The translations under genes and the position numbers were made by a program. From positions 605,495-669,494 of the forward strand of contig PTFA01000318.1 of NCBI GenBank assembly GCA_003342895.1: a stretch of DNA of 64,000 nucleotides. The letters run 5' to 3'. Numbering within the stretch: position 1 is the stretch's first letter; each line of letters opens with the position of its first letter. This document shows, one piece after another, positions 13,901 to 25,982 of the stretch. This DNA is from Casuarius casuarius (lineage: Eukaryota; Chordata; Aves; Casuariiformes; Casuariidae). The notes under the pieces are model-generated. The model was not told where the DNA came from. It saw only the letters and a list, made by a program, of their open reading frames with translations, and did no database searches.

Positions 13901-16719
13901 AAAACTGACTTCATAATTAGACTATTTTATGAAGCACTATAATTAGATTTTATTATGCTTCATTTTACTGTGGTATCCTGGGGCAGAAAAGAGGGAGGGA
14001 AGGAGAAGAAAAATGTAGGGAGGGTGGGGATGGACTTGGATGCATGTCTTTGATACACTCTCCACAGTAAATTGGTAGTCAGCTGGCTGCACCTGAAGAA
14101 CCATATTTAGCATTACCCTAACTGAGGGGGGCCTGCTCTAAATTAGAGGCTGTGAGAGTAGATGTGAAACAGAAAATGAGGCCATCCTCTGGGATATAAG
14201 AAGATCTTCCTGGGCAAGAAATAACAAGAGCAAAGAAAGAGCACAAAATGTCCAGTTTGAGTCATAAGCTTTGGTTCAATGACAGAAGAGGTAACTGATG
14301 CCGAAATGATACCACAGTCTGCTGCTTGCTGGAAGTTGTTAGTGAAGCACTCACAAAGAGAAATCCCAAAACTCCTAGCAAAGCCAAACACTATTGAAGA
14401 AAGGGGGGAAAAAAGCCTAAACCTGGACCCAAAACGCTGATTCCCAGACAAAACAAGACATGGGTATGTCCATTCTAGCCCATACTTTCATAGATGCAAC
14501 AAGGCTCCTCCTGCCATAGCTGCAGATAGGAAAAATATCCTTTTTTAACATTGGAAAGAATGAGTTCCTGGACTGTGAGGAGACAAAATACTCTCTTGCC
14601 CTCAAACACTATAATGACACATACAGGGCTGAGCTCTTATCTGCTGGATCTATCAGCACCTAAAATGATTGGGATGCTGGTGCACTGCAGTTCCTAGGAG
14701 GCATGTCAGCACTGGATCACCTGCATCTACGAGCATGAGATATAGATTTTATTTTTTCTCCCGGCCATTGTCCTCAGTAAATGAACAAATGGAGAGCAAA
14801 TAAAATCATTACGTGACAGAGAAGGGAATGATGCTGGGACAAGTGCTAGAAAAGGATTCTGTTGAGAGGACTTCTACTGGGTTGAGACCCCCACTATCTA
14901 TCATGCACCACTGCTACTGCTGCTGCTTCATGACACTTCATTAGTAAATATGTGCTTCTTATCAGTTATTATCTATATGGATAATCTGATAACTTCCAAG
15001 ACCAGAAAAAAGCACCCCAAACTGCCACAGTAAAACACTACATGCACCAATTCCAAGACAAACTTTACCTATTATGAAAAGAGAATGGTCAAATAGCAAG
15101 TAAATAACTTGCTGTTTCCTGGGTGATTTGTCTACGTGTGCAGTAACTCGTTCCTACATGTTACTTTTAATGTAATATCATAAATGATGCTATTTCTCAT
15201 TAAATAAAATATGAGCAGCTCTAAGTCACCAGTTCTGAAAATCACATAATCACATGATTATTTTACTCACTGAGTAAAATACTTGCTGAATAAGGCAATC
15301 TTTAAGAACACAATTTAAGTTCATGTTTGCACATTTTATTGGGGCAGGACCTTAAAATAGATTGGAAAACTTTTAAATATGCAGTTCAAAATCTGACAGA
15401 GAAACCAGTCTTTTATTCTAGGTCTTATTCTAGATTTCTCACACGCACGTCCTTGGAGACATTTCTGACATTACCAAAGTGCCTTGCTAATGTGTTATTG
15501 TATCTTCTTCAAAAATAGGTACCAAATCAAAATGTGAAGGCAGGAAACACTTCTTAAATTTATTGTGTATGATGTCTGGGGGACATACTTCTTCAATCTT
15601 TCTTTTTTTCTGCTACAACAGTAAAGGCAATTTCCCTACAGAAAAGCGAACAATGGTTGGTAATGGTAACAAGCTACCTCCAAGCAGCACCTTTCTTTTG
15701 GGAATGTGAACAAATTATTCTAGAAACTCAGCACCGGTGACAAAAGTATTATTAAAAACTCAAGGAATGGTGAAATTAATGGGTAAGGGCACACACTTTG
15801 AGGTTTAAATTTACTGGCTTGAAGAAAGAATTGGAGACTGCATTCTGAAAATCACACCACTCTCCAGCTTTTAGCAAAACCAAAGGCATTCACAATCAGC
15901 AACTGGTATGAAAAACTTTGGCTTCCGTGCCTTGCCTGAAGTGACACAGACTGTTCATTGCCCACACCTATATCTGACTCAAAGGAGGTCAGCGGCATCT
16001 CTGGGGATGCTAGTTAACATGGGTGCAGCAAAATAGCATAGTTTTTCAGTCAAGACTGTGAACAATTACTCATGCTAGCGTTCAGAGGATTCATTTCTAT
16101 TCCTATAAATGAAGCTGATAAGATGGACAAACCTTGATCCTGAATTACTCAAGTGACCAGAAAATTTTGCCACTGGTGATGAAGGACACCGGATCAAGCC
16201 CAGGGCAAGCACGTGTGACTTTAAATCCCTTCGGTGTCTGGCACTGAGCAGATAACTTCACACAGCATAGTAGTAAAGGACTGTTTACATTGAGAGGTAT
16301 GTATGGGATACAGGTCAAATACAGCAGTACTTCTCTACAGCCTGGTTGCCATTTGAAGATGGAAGCCACGAAACTGAGAAAGGTCTGCACTGCTGTTTTT
16401 TATTGCTGTGCCAGAATTTGGAAGAAATTTTCTGTATTTTTCCTTTGCTGTTTAGAAATGATTTAGATTCAATTTTATTTCTATGCAGAGGATTTTTGGA
16501 AGATTGGGTATGAAGGCAGACCTTCAAGAAAGTCACAGAAAGTCTCATGAAGCTGAAAGTGAAGGAAAAAAGACTGTTGAGTCTTGAAAGTTTTCTTCCT
16601 TTAGTATTTCCAGCTGAATTTGTTAATGACCATGTCAAACTCCTCCAGCAAGAACAAACAGGCCAAAACACAGTATTTCCCACATTAAATAGTGATGTCA
16701 TTGCAACAGAGGTTACCCA
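10991..16719. other. Intergenic, one old CR1 fragment
   Basis: Apart from the CR1-type relic at 13135-13290, nothing is recognised. Open frames at 11996-12343 (115 codons) and on the minus strand at 14143-14451 lack starts in context, splice signals and family motifs. Confidence 0.55.
13135..13290 (+). mobile_element. Ancient CR1-type LINE fragment (RT region)
   Basis: The run AAATGGTCACTTGTCATATCGG, then CCCACAGAGATATGTATTGGGGCTTGTGCTATTTGATAC, matches the RT-domain part of old CR1 elements, where the frame reads like VPQGSVLGPVLFN. It is heavily diverged, and extension beyond these limits could not be judged. Confidence 0.5.
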
Positions 16720-17146
16720 TGGTCAGGGCCCTGAGTGCACTAATGGGCCTTAATGGCCCTGACAGCCTCAGCTGGGGCCTCCACCCACACCCCCTGCCTG
16801 TGGGCACAGGAGCCCATTTAAGCTCAGCCCTGGGTCTTCAGCCTTTCTCTGGGTATGCTGGAGGTGTGCTGATTTCCAGCTCTGTAACAGCTGTGCCTGG
16901 CCATTGGCTTCCATTGGCCCAGACCCTCAGACTAATTTCCTTGCCTGACTTTGCACCACCACGATCTTGCCTGATGATCAGGACTCCTGGCTCACAGTGT
17001 CTGGGTCTGCCCTGCTCTCTCACTTGGGTACTGTGGGACTGGGTGCCGGCTACCGAGGCCCCTGCCCCGCTGGCTGTGTTACTGTGTTTGGCCCTGTGTC
17101 CCTTAGGGAGCAGCTCGCCCTTGCTGTGCCCTGACACCCATGTGCT
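16720..17146 (+). repeat. Unclassified GC-rich interspersed repeat, copy B
   Basis: Second copy of the 10575-10990 repeat in the same orientation, about 6.1 kb away and better preserved at its left part (GGGCCTTAATGGCCCTGACAG). It ends near the N at 17147. Long open frames on both strands here (165 codons plus, 111 codons minus) reflect the G+C bias rather than a gene. Confidence 0.75.
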
Positions 17147-18556
17147 NTTAATTTGTGCACTTCCTATATACATGAGTTTTGATTCCTGACAGCTTTTTTT
17201 CCATTGCTAACTCAGTAGATATAATAAATCAAGCTGATATTAATTGGAAATAACATAAAAATGTTTAAATGCTGGGATTCCACTAACAACAGGGAAGTGT
17301 TTTTTGCTCTGCGATCTGTTAGAGAATCACTCATTTTTGATTCTGTATATTTATTTCTAGTGTACGGAAGAAAATTCTCAGTTGGTATCCTCCTAAAACA
17401 TCTCTTTCTTAACAGTTTCTACTCAGATAACGCTTGATCTCAGGCCACTTGAAGTAAAAGACTCCAATGAACTTTAATGTTTTCTGTATCAGATGAGTTC
17501 ACCAGACTTGCATTTTCTGAAACAGGATAATTAAACTTCTGAATTCAGGAAGAGTGGTGAACCGTATGTATGTAAGAGGAATTTGATCTTGTAGGAATGG
17601 CACTAGCAGTGAGACTTTAGGCATAACTACAATCTAGTCATATAGTTCTTTGGCACTTAGGTGCCTGAAATTTCCACTGTGTTACATACTGGAAAAAATC
17701 CTGATAGCATTAACTTAAGAGATCTTCATAAGGCACGTGAGACAAGGAAAAAAAAATCTCAGATTTCACAAGAGAGAGGTGGGATAGGGAAACCACCCCA
17801 GTGACTTCAGTGGGATGAATAAGACCCTTGCAATCCCCAACAATGTATTAGATCAAGTAATGCAAAAGAGAAGTCCTTCAAGTCCTAGATCAGAAATGTG
17901 ACTTCCTTCAGCTTCTGGCAGGAAATTCAGCTTTCAGCTATTGTCTACAAGTAGCATTACTATAAAAACAAAGTAGGTGGAAATGAAAAACAGTGTGTCA
18001 GCTGTAGCGGAAATTCCTGTCTCAAGAGTATGGAGCAAAACCATAACCCAACTTAAATATCGTTCCCTGTGCTAGTTTCATTGTTTGCAACAAGCAATGA
18101 CGGTGAAATACATTGCTCGATTCCTTCTCAGAGGGTTATAAGAGAGATTTATTTCTCAAAGAAAGCAAGCCTTTGCATTTCTAAATTATAGATTTTGTTT
18201 CCATTTAGTCATTGTATTTCCATATTATAGACTTTTTTTCCATTTTAAGGTGTTAAAATGTGCGGATAATAAGCCCATAGCTGTAAGTTGCATATCTTCA
18301 AGCAAAATACGCAGAATGAAGGTGANGTTTCTTTCAAAGGTGTTCAGGATCACAGTTTTAAAGTCTACTTGCCAGCTCACATATACTAGTTCTGCAAAAA
18401 AGAAAATCCAGTTTCATTTACATTGGCTGAGATCTGTACCCGTTGCGTCTAAAAACTGTGCCAGCACTTGATTTAACATAGCCTATGGCAATCTTTTACT
18501 CCTGTTTTATTTTAATAAACCATATATACATTAACAAAAAAACTAGTTGCCTAGTT
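17147..18556. other. Intergenic, nothing recognised
   Basis: AT-rich unique sequence with Ns at 17147 and 18326. No coding, RNA or repeat signature is visible. Confidence 0.55.
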
Positions 18557-19272
18557 GTTAAAGAATAGCGCACTGAAACTGTCTAAAGGTAGCCGCTTAG
18601 CACAACTTATATAAAACTTGCTTAGCANGAGNNGCTAAANTTGCTGAAGCCTTAGGCCGCACTTAGATAAAATAATGAACTTTTACTTAGTCCAGTAAGA
18701 AAAGGGCCTCAGAGCTGGTTCCAGCTGGGAAGATAAGGAAGTTACAAGCAGTGTGCATTCCTGCGTCTCACCCTCCGAAAGGGAGGGTGTCAAGGCTTTG
18801 AAATAAGACCAGTGCAGGGCATTAGGACCTTGAGGGACAAAGCCTTAGCTCACTGCTGGGGCAGTGTTAGTTGTTATGATTTAGAATCACCTCCTCCTCC
18901 TCCTCCTCCTCAGGACCTTGAGAGAAAACAGTAAGACCCAACAAGAAATGAAGGTACAACCGTCAGCAGAAACCGCAACAGTAAAGATAAGGGAGAAAAA
19001 CAGCCTGCCTAGGAAAAACGATGAGACTCAATGAGAAGCAGGAGACCCCAGACCTAAAAATTACTATTGGTCTGAACTACCGTGTGAGGGGTGGGAAACT
19101 TAATTTGAAAAGGCTATAATTGCCCAGGATTTATTTTGTTGGGGTCCCTCTTGGGAGGCACCCAGCTCGAGCTGTAATTACTGCACGCGTGTAATTAAAA
19201 TTTAATTATTTAATTTGCTTTGATTTGGCGCTGAACTTTTCTGCGGGAACCTAGGGTCGGACCCTGTTATGG
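18557..19272 (+). mobile_element. LTR-like block (possible solo ERV LTR)
   Basis: A block unlike its flanks. It includes a CTC-triplet run (18889-18912), TATAAT (19112) and an AATTAAAATTTAATT polyadenylation-like region at 19194. It ends with TTTGGCGCTGAACTTTTCTGCGGGAACCTAGGGTCGG, the style of a retroviral LTR R-U5 end. A TGTT start at about 18557 and an AACA at about 19280 could be termini, but no target-site duplication was confirmed. No gag, pol or env frame follows. Ns at 18628-18640 suggest a hard-to-assemble part. Confidence 0.45.
18889..18912 (+). repeat. (CCT)n trinucleotide microsatellite
   Basis: Eight perfect CCT units inside the LTR-like block. It is flanked by TCA and CAGGACC. 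Confidence 0.85.
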
Positions 19273-22200
19273 TGGCCAACAAGCCTAATTTCCGTAACAT
19301 AGTTCTCACGGCATTGGAACCTAACTTTCCCCCATGCTATATACTTCAGAGTGTTTCTTTTTCTGAAACTCTAGGAAAGAGCTTCATCTATCTAACGTAC
19401 TCCTTATTGCCGTGGTTAACTCAAATATATCTCAGTAGACAGGCAGCTTCAATCCAGGCAGCTACACCATTTTACAATAAGGAAGCTGGGTACAAAGGAA
19501 TTAAAGGCTAAATCCTCAAAGGTATCTAATTTGCTCTGGAATCACCTTTGAGGATGGCAATCATCTCTGCAGATCCTGATGTGACTATCCCAGAGTCACA
19601 GAAGTCTGCAGCAAAGCAAAGAGCTGGACTGAGGTCTCCTGAATTCTAGGTTAATGCTTCAGGCATATGATCATCTTTTCTCTGAGTTTATCAATCTTCC
19701 ACCTTCTGTACATGCAATAAATCTAATTTACTTGCTGACTTTGTCCTGGACTATTCTTACATTTTTCCTTCACAAGGGACTCACTTTAAGCTGAAAATTC
19801 CTAATAGGATCATGTTTTCATGTGGGCACTTCTAAAGTAAGATACCTAAATAAACGGTCGTGGTTATCGCTCACACAAATATCCGACAATTTCAACAGGA
19901 GTTATGAATACACAGCAGATCTGAAAGTTATGCCATTTAAGTATCCACACATGGATTCAGGTGTACAGCTTCAAATACCAAAGGGCATGTTTGAGATTAC
20001 ATCCCATACCAGATACACACTACATAGAAAATACGCTTGCCTAAATATTCTTTTGGTAAAGCCATTACAGATCTTTGGAAGAGCCTTAGGCAAAATTTCT
20101 GCATTCAAATACCCACGCAGGAATAAGAGACTCTGATCTCAGCTTTGTGATTCAGGCCTGCTTTCTGTTTCTTGGAACGATAGCAAGTAGTTGCTGGTTG
20201 TGCAAGAATGCTGAAGGGCGTGGAAAGGCCATGTCCGACTTCGAAGAGCTGTGGCTCAGCATGTGTGCAGTGTGCAGAGCACCTTTGGGCTGAGTCAGTG
20301 CTAGTGTTACTCATTTTTGCTGTGGCAGTGTGCAAAAGCTCTGCTTCAGAGGAATAGCCCATTATTCTAGATACTGTTCAGGAAAACAGGATTCTTGCTA
20401 TCATGTGCCAGAGTCTTACAAGCCATGCTAAGTCCCGCATTAAATGCTCAGGTAAGCCAGCAAGAGAGGATGTAATACATTCACTTACTGATCCTCTTAC
20501 AGGGACAGATGATTATTCTGAACTCAGTAATGGGTTACAGTAGGACCTTAAGCTGAAAGGTGGTGAAATGCTGTCTGCTCAAAGCAGAAGCATTCTCACT
20601 TACTAGAAACGTTACAGTGCTGATTGTGGCTTCTAGGCAGGAAGCTGCTCTACCCTCCTTAAAGAAGGACCAGTGCCGCTCTCTGTTTCAGTGGCTTGCG
20701 TGCCATCAGTGCAGGAGTAACTTCTTACCCAAAACTCTCAGGCTGACCCTGTGTAACAAAATGAGATTGCAACATGATGCGAGTATGATTTTATTGTCTT
20801 GCTGGAACTCATTACAAAGTTCCGGCCTTGAAAGAAAAGGATGACATGAAAATGGCCTTTGCATGTCTCCACAATGAATGATTCACTTTGAAATGAGTGA
20901 TGGCTGGCACATCTGTTTGAGGATGGGGCCCCGAAAAGCAGCAAAGATGCAATGTCACTATTCTGCCTTTTGCAGATATACATCACCAGGAAAAATATTC
21001 AGAGTCCAAAAGAAATAAGCATGTCTGTCAGTGGCTGTTGCTCAGCACAGGCAACAACTGCTCTTCTGCATCCAAACTGCTCATTTTCTCTTTATATTAG
21101 AGCAGTCACAAGCAACATAAAGCTCTAGTTGTAAAAATATAGTTGATAGTAGTTGTAAACTCATTATAACAACAGTTTGATCTGACTGCTTCCTGAGCAG
21201 TACTGAGTACCTGATAGACTCACTGGTTTCTGTCGAGGTTAATGGGATTCAGCATATTATCACAGATGTCCAGTGCTTCCTTAATTCACACCCTTTGCTG
21301 CTATTGGGAAGAGTCAACATGACTGAACTTGCCATGAAATGACGTGACCTATATATTAGTAAGGCTTAAGAAATACAGCTTTCCTTCTGTTATAAAGATG
21401 TCATTATGGCTTACCTTTTTAAACAAAGCCTTATAATTTATTTGATGGTGCTTCAGTTGTTTACCGCCTTAGAACAATCATGGCTAATCCATTAGCTATT
21501 ACTTGTCAGCCAATAAAACAGGTCTGATGCTTCAAACAGTGGATTCCAGTAAGTAATTTTCTAGGCTATGTCATTCCAAGTAAGGACGTTGCTTGAGGCA
21601 TACAGCTTTAGGGAAGCCAGCTTAAAAAGCTCCTACGCCTTCCACAGCCCTGGCCACTTTTTCCCACCCCTACGCTGCAGCTTTTCCACCATCTCCTCAG
21701 TTACTTCACAACCACTATCAAGCAACCACAGTATGAAATGGACCCCTTCAAAAAATAGAACAGGATTACGCTAAAAATAAAATGACCAGCACTGCACTGG
21801 AAAAAAACTGTCTGTTAATAATGAGCACCTCAGAAATCTCAGCCCATTCCTATCCCCAGATTTCAATACAAGTCCCCAAATCCCTTCACAGAAACTCTGA
21901 TTTGACTGCATGTTACTTAAAAACCCTATTCCTTACTGGATTAATCTATCCAAAATGTATTACAATAGCACAGTAACTGTTTCATTACTGGGGAATCTCT
22001 TTGATTCTGAGAATTAATAAGGAGAGGCCAATAAAGGAGGACTCGGAGGAACTCACCATGGTACAGGACCACCTGCCTTAATGTTGGCCTAAACACCAAA
22101 ACGTAGTTTTTATTGTCTTCAGAAGGCAAGGCCATCGGGTTCACATCTTTACTGTTGACAAATCACATGAGTACTTCAAAAATCAGTATGAAAGACAAAC

Positions 22201-23744
22201 TTAGGTGCTTTGATCACTTTGCAACAGACATGTTTTTCATCTGGCATTTCTTCTTGTGAATGATTACCAAAATCTTTGGCATTTCCTTTAAGACTGGGCT
22301 GCAAAAAGAATAGGACATGCACTGGCTTATATGGCATTACGTGCATTCCTTTTAGAATGCACTACGTGAGCTTAAGCATGACACACAATTGTTAATTAGT
22401 AAATTCTTAAACAAGTTTCACAAAACTCATGAAAAAATAAGAACTACTGGGATAAGAACTACTGTCTCTCATAGTAGAAGTGTTAATGCCAAAGCAGCAC
22501 AGAATACATCGGCTTTTTCATTTTGAATGTATATTTCAGTAGACAGTGCTTCAAAGCTCAATGATAATTTGAGCTCCATCTTGAAACTAGGCATAAAACA
22601 CTAAAGATTGCAATGAGGCTTCACTAGTGCACTCTACAATTCAGTTTTTTCCCCCTTCCTGTCCAATTCTGTACCTTGAAGTTCAAGACCTATTACTTAC
22701 TGACTGTAATAACAAAGGATATGAGTCCAAGTGTAATCTATAGCCCTTTTCACCCCTTTCTCACACGTTTATAGAGTATTTCAAAAACTGATGCGAAAGG
22801 TGAAGAGTGACTTGCAAGTCAACAAGTGCACATCCTGCTCATTTTGCAACATTAGCTGGAAGGAAATTGTTTACAAATTCAGGTTTAGTAATGATTCACT
22901 GATCAAAAATACAACTAAATTGTTACATCTCTCTCACTAACGAACAAACAAATGCTTAATACTGAACCAATAATTGCCTGGGGCTTAGTAGTATCCAGTA
23001 GCTGTACAGAATGAGACAAAGCACTTGAACTACAGCCACTNCTCCTAGTACACAGAACTGGACAATTTTATTATCCGCAGTACTTTCCAAAGTGACCTTC
23101 ATTTCACAGAGAAAACCTGCATTTTAAAATTCTGAGAGATGCACTGTGGCTGCTGTACCTTTACAGCTCCAGAAGTATAAGCTGAAGCTTTCACCAAAGG
23201 CTGCTCCAAGTTAACACAATTATAAATAAGTACCTGCTTATTTAGGCTGCACAGCCAAAGGGATTTGAATATAACACTAGGCACTTACTCTTTCAGATGC
23301 AGTTGCTTGAAAAATGTTTATGTCCTAACTATATTAGCTTGATGAACCTTCTATGGTCATGAAGGATGTCACTCTTGAAACACTCACCATGGTCCACCTG
23401 TGATCAATACTGAATTTGCTTTGAATATAAGAGTAACAATAGAGCTTGTGTACAACAGGAGGAGTGTTAGAGCAGTCACGTTAAGTGTGCTATAAGATCT
23501 TGATCTTATAACGTACTAGCAGGCTCAAGCTCTGAATGTCATGAATTGCTAAAGTAACTGTCATCACTTACTGCTTTGCCAGCTTTAATGAAGCTCCAGT
23601 TGTTACAGGTGAAACTGAGTCATGGAGCCAAGTTTTGGCAAAAGCTTGAATAGAATATTTGTAATGGTGCTCCTTGCTGGCCTGGGAAATGTCACTCTGA
23701 GGTGATCCTGTTATCACACCAGAAAGATTATGCTATCATCATGT
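19273..23744. other. Intergenic, candidate minus-strand exon only
   Basis: Mostly unique AT-rich DNA. It contains a 9-bp-arm palindrome at 23491-23510 and an isolated splice-flanked open segment on the minus strand at 22057-22151 (see findings). No gene model could be built. Confidence 0.5.
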
Positions 23745-25815
23745 ATCATACTGGGGCAATCTTGACTGCAGCAACCATGAGACGGTGGAGTTCAGGATCA
23801 TGAGAGGAGGGAGCATGGCAAAAAGCAGGGTCACAGCCCTGGACTTCAGGAGAGCAGAATCCCATGGGAATCTTCCTGCTTAGAAGAATCTCATGGGAGA
23901 TCATTCTGGAGAGAAGAAGGGTCACCAGGGTCAGGTGACCTGGAAGGACTACAGAGACACTGGCTGAGCATGCAGGGATAGGTTAGGAAAGGCAAAACCC
24001 ACCTGGAGTTCAATCGGGCTATGGACATGAAAGGCAGCAAGAAAGGCTTCAAATGGGTGTATCAGCAGCAAAAGTAAGACTAAGGAAAATGCAGGCCCGC
24101 TGCTAAACAAAGAGGAACTTGTGGCAGAGGTACTCAAGGCCTTCTTTGCCTCAGTCTTTACTGGTAAGACTGGCCTTCAGGAATCTCTTTCCCCTTAGAC
24201 CAGTGGGAAAGACTGGAGCAAAGAAGACAGCTGTGGTGGAACAGGATTGGGTTAGGGAACATTTAAACAAACTGGACATACACAACTCCATCTAACCTCA
24301 AGGGAGGCACCCACATGTGCTGAAGGAGCTAGCCGATGTCATTGCGAGGCTACTCTTGATTATTTTTGAAAGGTCATGGCAATCAAGAGAGGTTACTGAG
24401 GACTGGAAGAAAGCCAACATCACTCCTATCTTCAAGAAGGGCAAGAAGGAGGATCTAGGGAACTGAAGGCCGGTCAGCCTCACCTCAATCCCTGGGAAGC
24501 TGATGGAGAAAATAATCCTGGAAACAATTTCCAGACATGTTAAAGACAAGAAGGTGTAGTCAGCATGGATTTATGATGGGGAAATTGTGCTTAACCAACC
24601 CGATAGCCTTCTATGATGCGATGACTGCCTTGGTGGATGAGGGGAGAGCAGTATATGTTGTTTACCTTGAGCCGTTAGCCTTTAGTTTTCCACACTGTCT
24701 CTCAAACATCCTCACAGGCAAACTAATGAAGTAAGGCTAGATAACTGGACGGTGAGGTGGACTGAAAGCTGACTGATTTGCCAGGCTCAATGGGATCTGA
24801 TCAGCAACATGAAGTCTAGCTGGAGACCAGTCACTAGTGGTGCACGCCAGGGATCAATATTGGGGCCAATAACATTTAATGTCTTCATTAATGACCCAGG
24901 CGATGGGACAGAAAACACTCTCAGCAAGTTTGCAATGATACAAAACTGGGAGCGGTAGCTGATACACCAGATGGTTGTGCTGTCATTCACAGGGACCTTG
25001 ACAGGCTGGAGACATGGGCCTATGGGAATCTCACGAAGTTCAACGAAGGGAAGTGCAAAATTCTGCACCTGAGAAGGAATAACCTCATGCACCAGTACAG
25101 GCTGGGGGCTGACCTGCTGGAAAGCAGCTCTGCGGAGAAGGACCCAGGGGTGCCGATGAACAAGTTGACCACGAGCCAGCAATGTGCTCCTGTGGCAAAG
25201 GAGGCCAGGGATATCCTGGGCTGCATTTGGGAGATCATCACCACAGGTCAAGGGAAGTGATCCTTCCCTTCTACTCAGCCCTGGTGAGGCCACACCTGGA
25301 GTGCTGTGTCCAGTTCTGGGCTCCACAGTGCAAGAGCGACATGAACCTGGAGTGAGTCCAGCAAAGGGCCATGAAGATGATGAAAGGACTGGACTGTCTG
25401 CCATATGAGGAAAGGCTGGGACAGCTGGGATTATTCAGCCTGGAGAAGAGATGGCTCAGGAGGGAGCTTATCAGTGTGCATAAGTACCCGATTAGGGGAG
25501 TAAAGAAGACAGAGCCAGACTCTGTGGTATCCTGTGAAAGGAAAAAAGATAATGGGCACAAACTGAAACACAGAAATTCCACTGAAACATAAGAAAAGGC
25601 TATTTTACTATAAGGGTGATCAGACACTGGAATAAGTTTCCTGGAGAGGTTATGAAGTCTCTGTCCTTGGAGATATTAAAAACTCAACTGGACAAAGTCC
25701 TGAGCAACCTGCTCTAGTTGACCCTGCTTTGAGCAGTGGGGGTTGGGCTAGATGATTTCCAGAGGTACCTTCCAACCCCAACTATTCTGTGATTCTGTGA
25801 TCCCACGATTCTGTA
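23745..25815 (+). mobile_element. CR1 LINE, 5'-truncated, plus strand
   Basis: CR1 ORF2 homology starts near CCATGAGACGGTGGAGTTC (about 23775) and ends in the tail ATTCTGTGATTCTGTGATCCCACGATTCTGT (about 25815). Recognisable parts are the LNAFFASVFTGK-type segment (about 24130-24165), EDWKKANITPIFKKGKKED (about 24400-24450) and the [20 protein letters not shown] block (about 24560). Further on come [10 protein letters not shown] (about 25120-25150), [12 protein letters not shown] (about 25290-25330) and [15 protein letters not shown] (about 25405-25450). Several frameshifts and stops make it dead. A minus-strand frame of 205 codons (24787-25404) is its antisense shadow. The 5' limit is uncertain by about 100 bp. 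Confidence 0.93.
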
Positions 25816-25894
25816 TCTGGTCTGAAATGGGACCAAATGTACTGTATATTTAATCCCAATGAGATGATTAGGCAAAGAACAATTAACAAGTCAT

Positions 25895-25982
25895 ATCTTT
25901 ACATACATCTTTACATGTATATATTCATATATACATATTAATACATGAAGGTATTACAAATACATATATAAATATATATAGG
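25895..25982. repeat. AT/TATA-rich low-complexity tract
   Basis: Degenerate ATATAC/TATATA units beginning about 80 bp beyond the 3' tail of the CR1 at 23.7-25.8 kb. Confidence 0.7.

Noticed and set aside
16315..16701. 128-codon minus-strand frame
   Set aside because: Composition and lack of splice or family evidence suggest chance. No similarity recognised.
16692..17189. 165-codon frame (and its 111-codon antisense)
   Set aside because: It lies within a GC-rich repeat. The frame is not maintained in the other copy and has no motif.
24787..25404. 205-codon minus-strand frame
   Set aside because: Antisense of the plus-strand CR1 at 23.7-25.8 kb.
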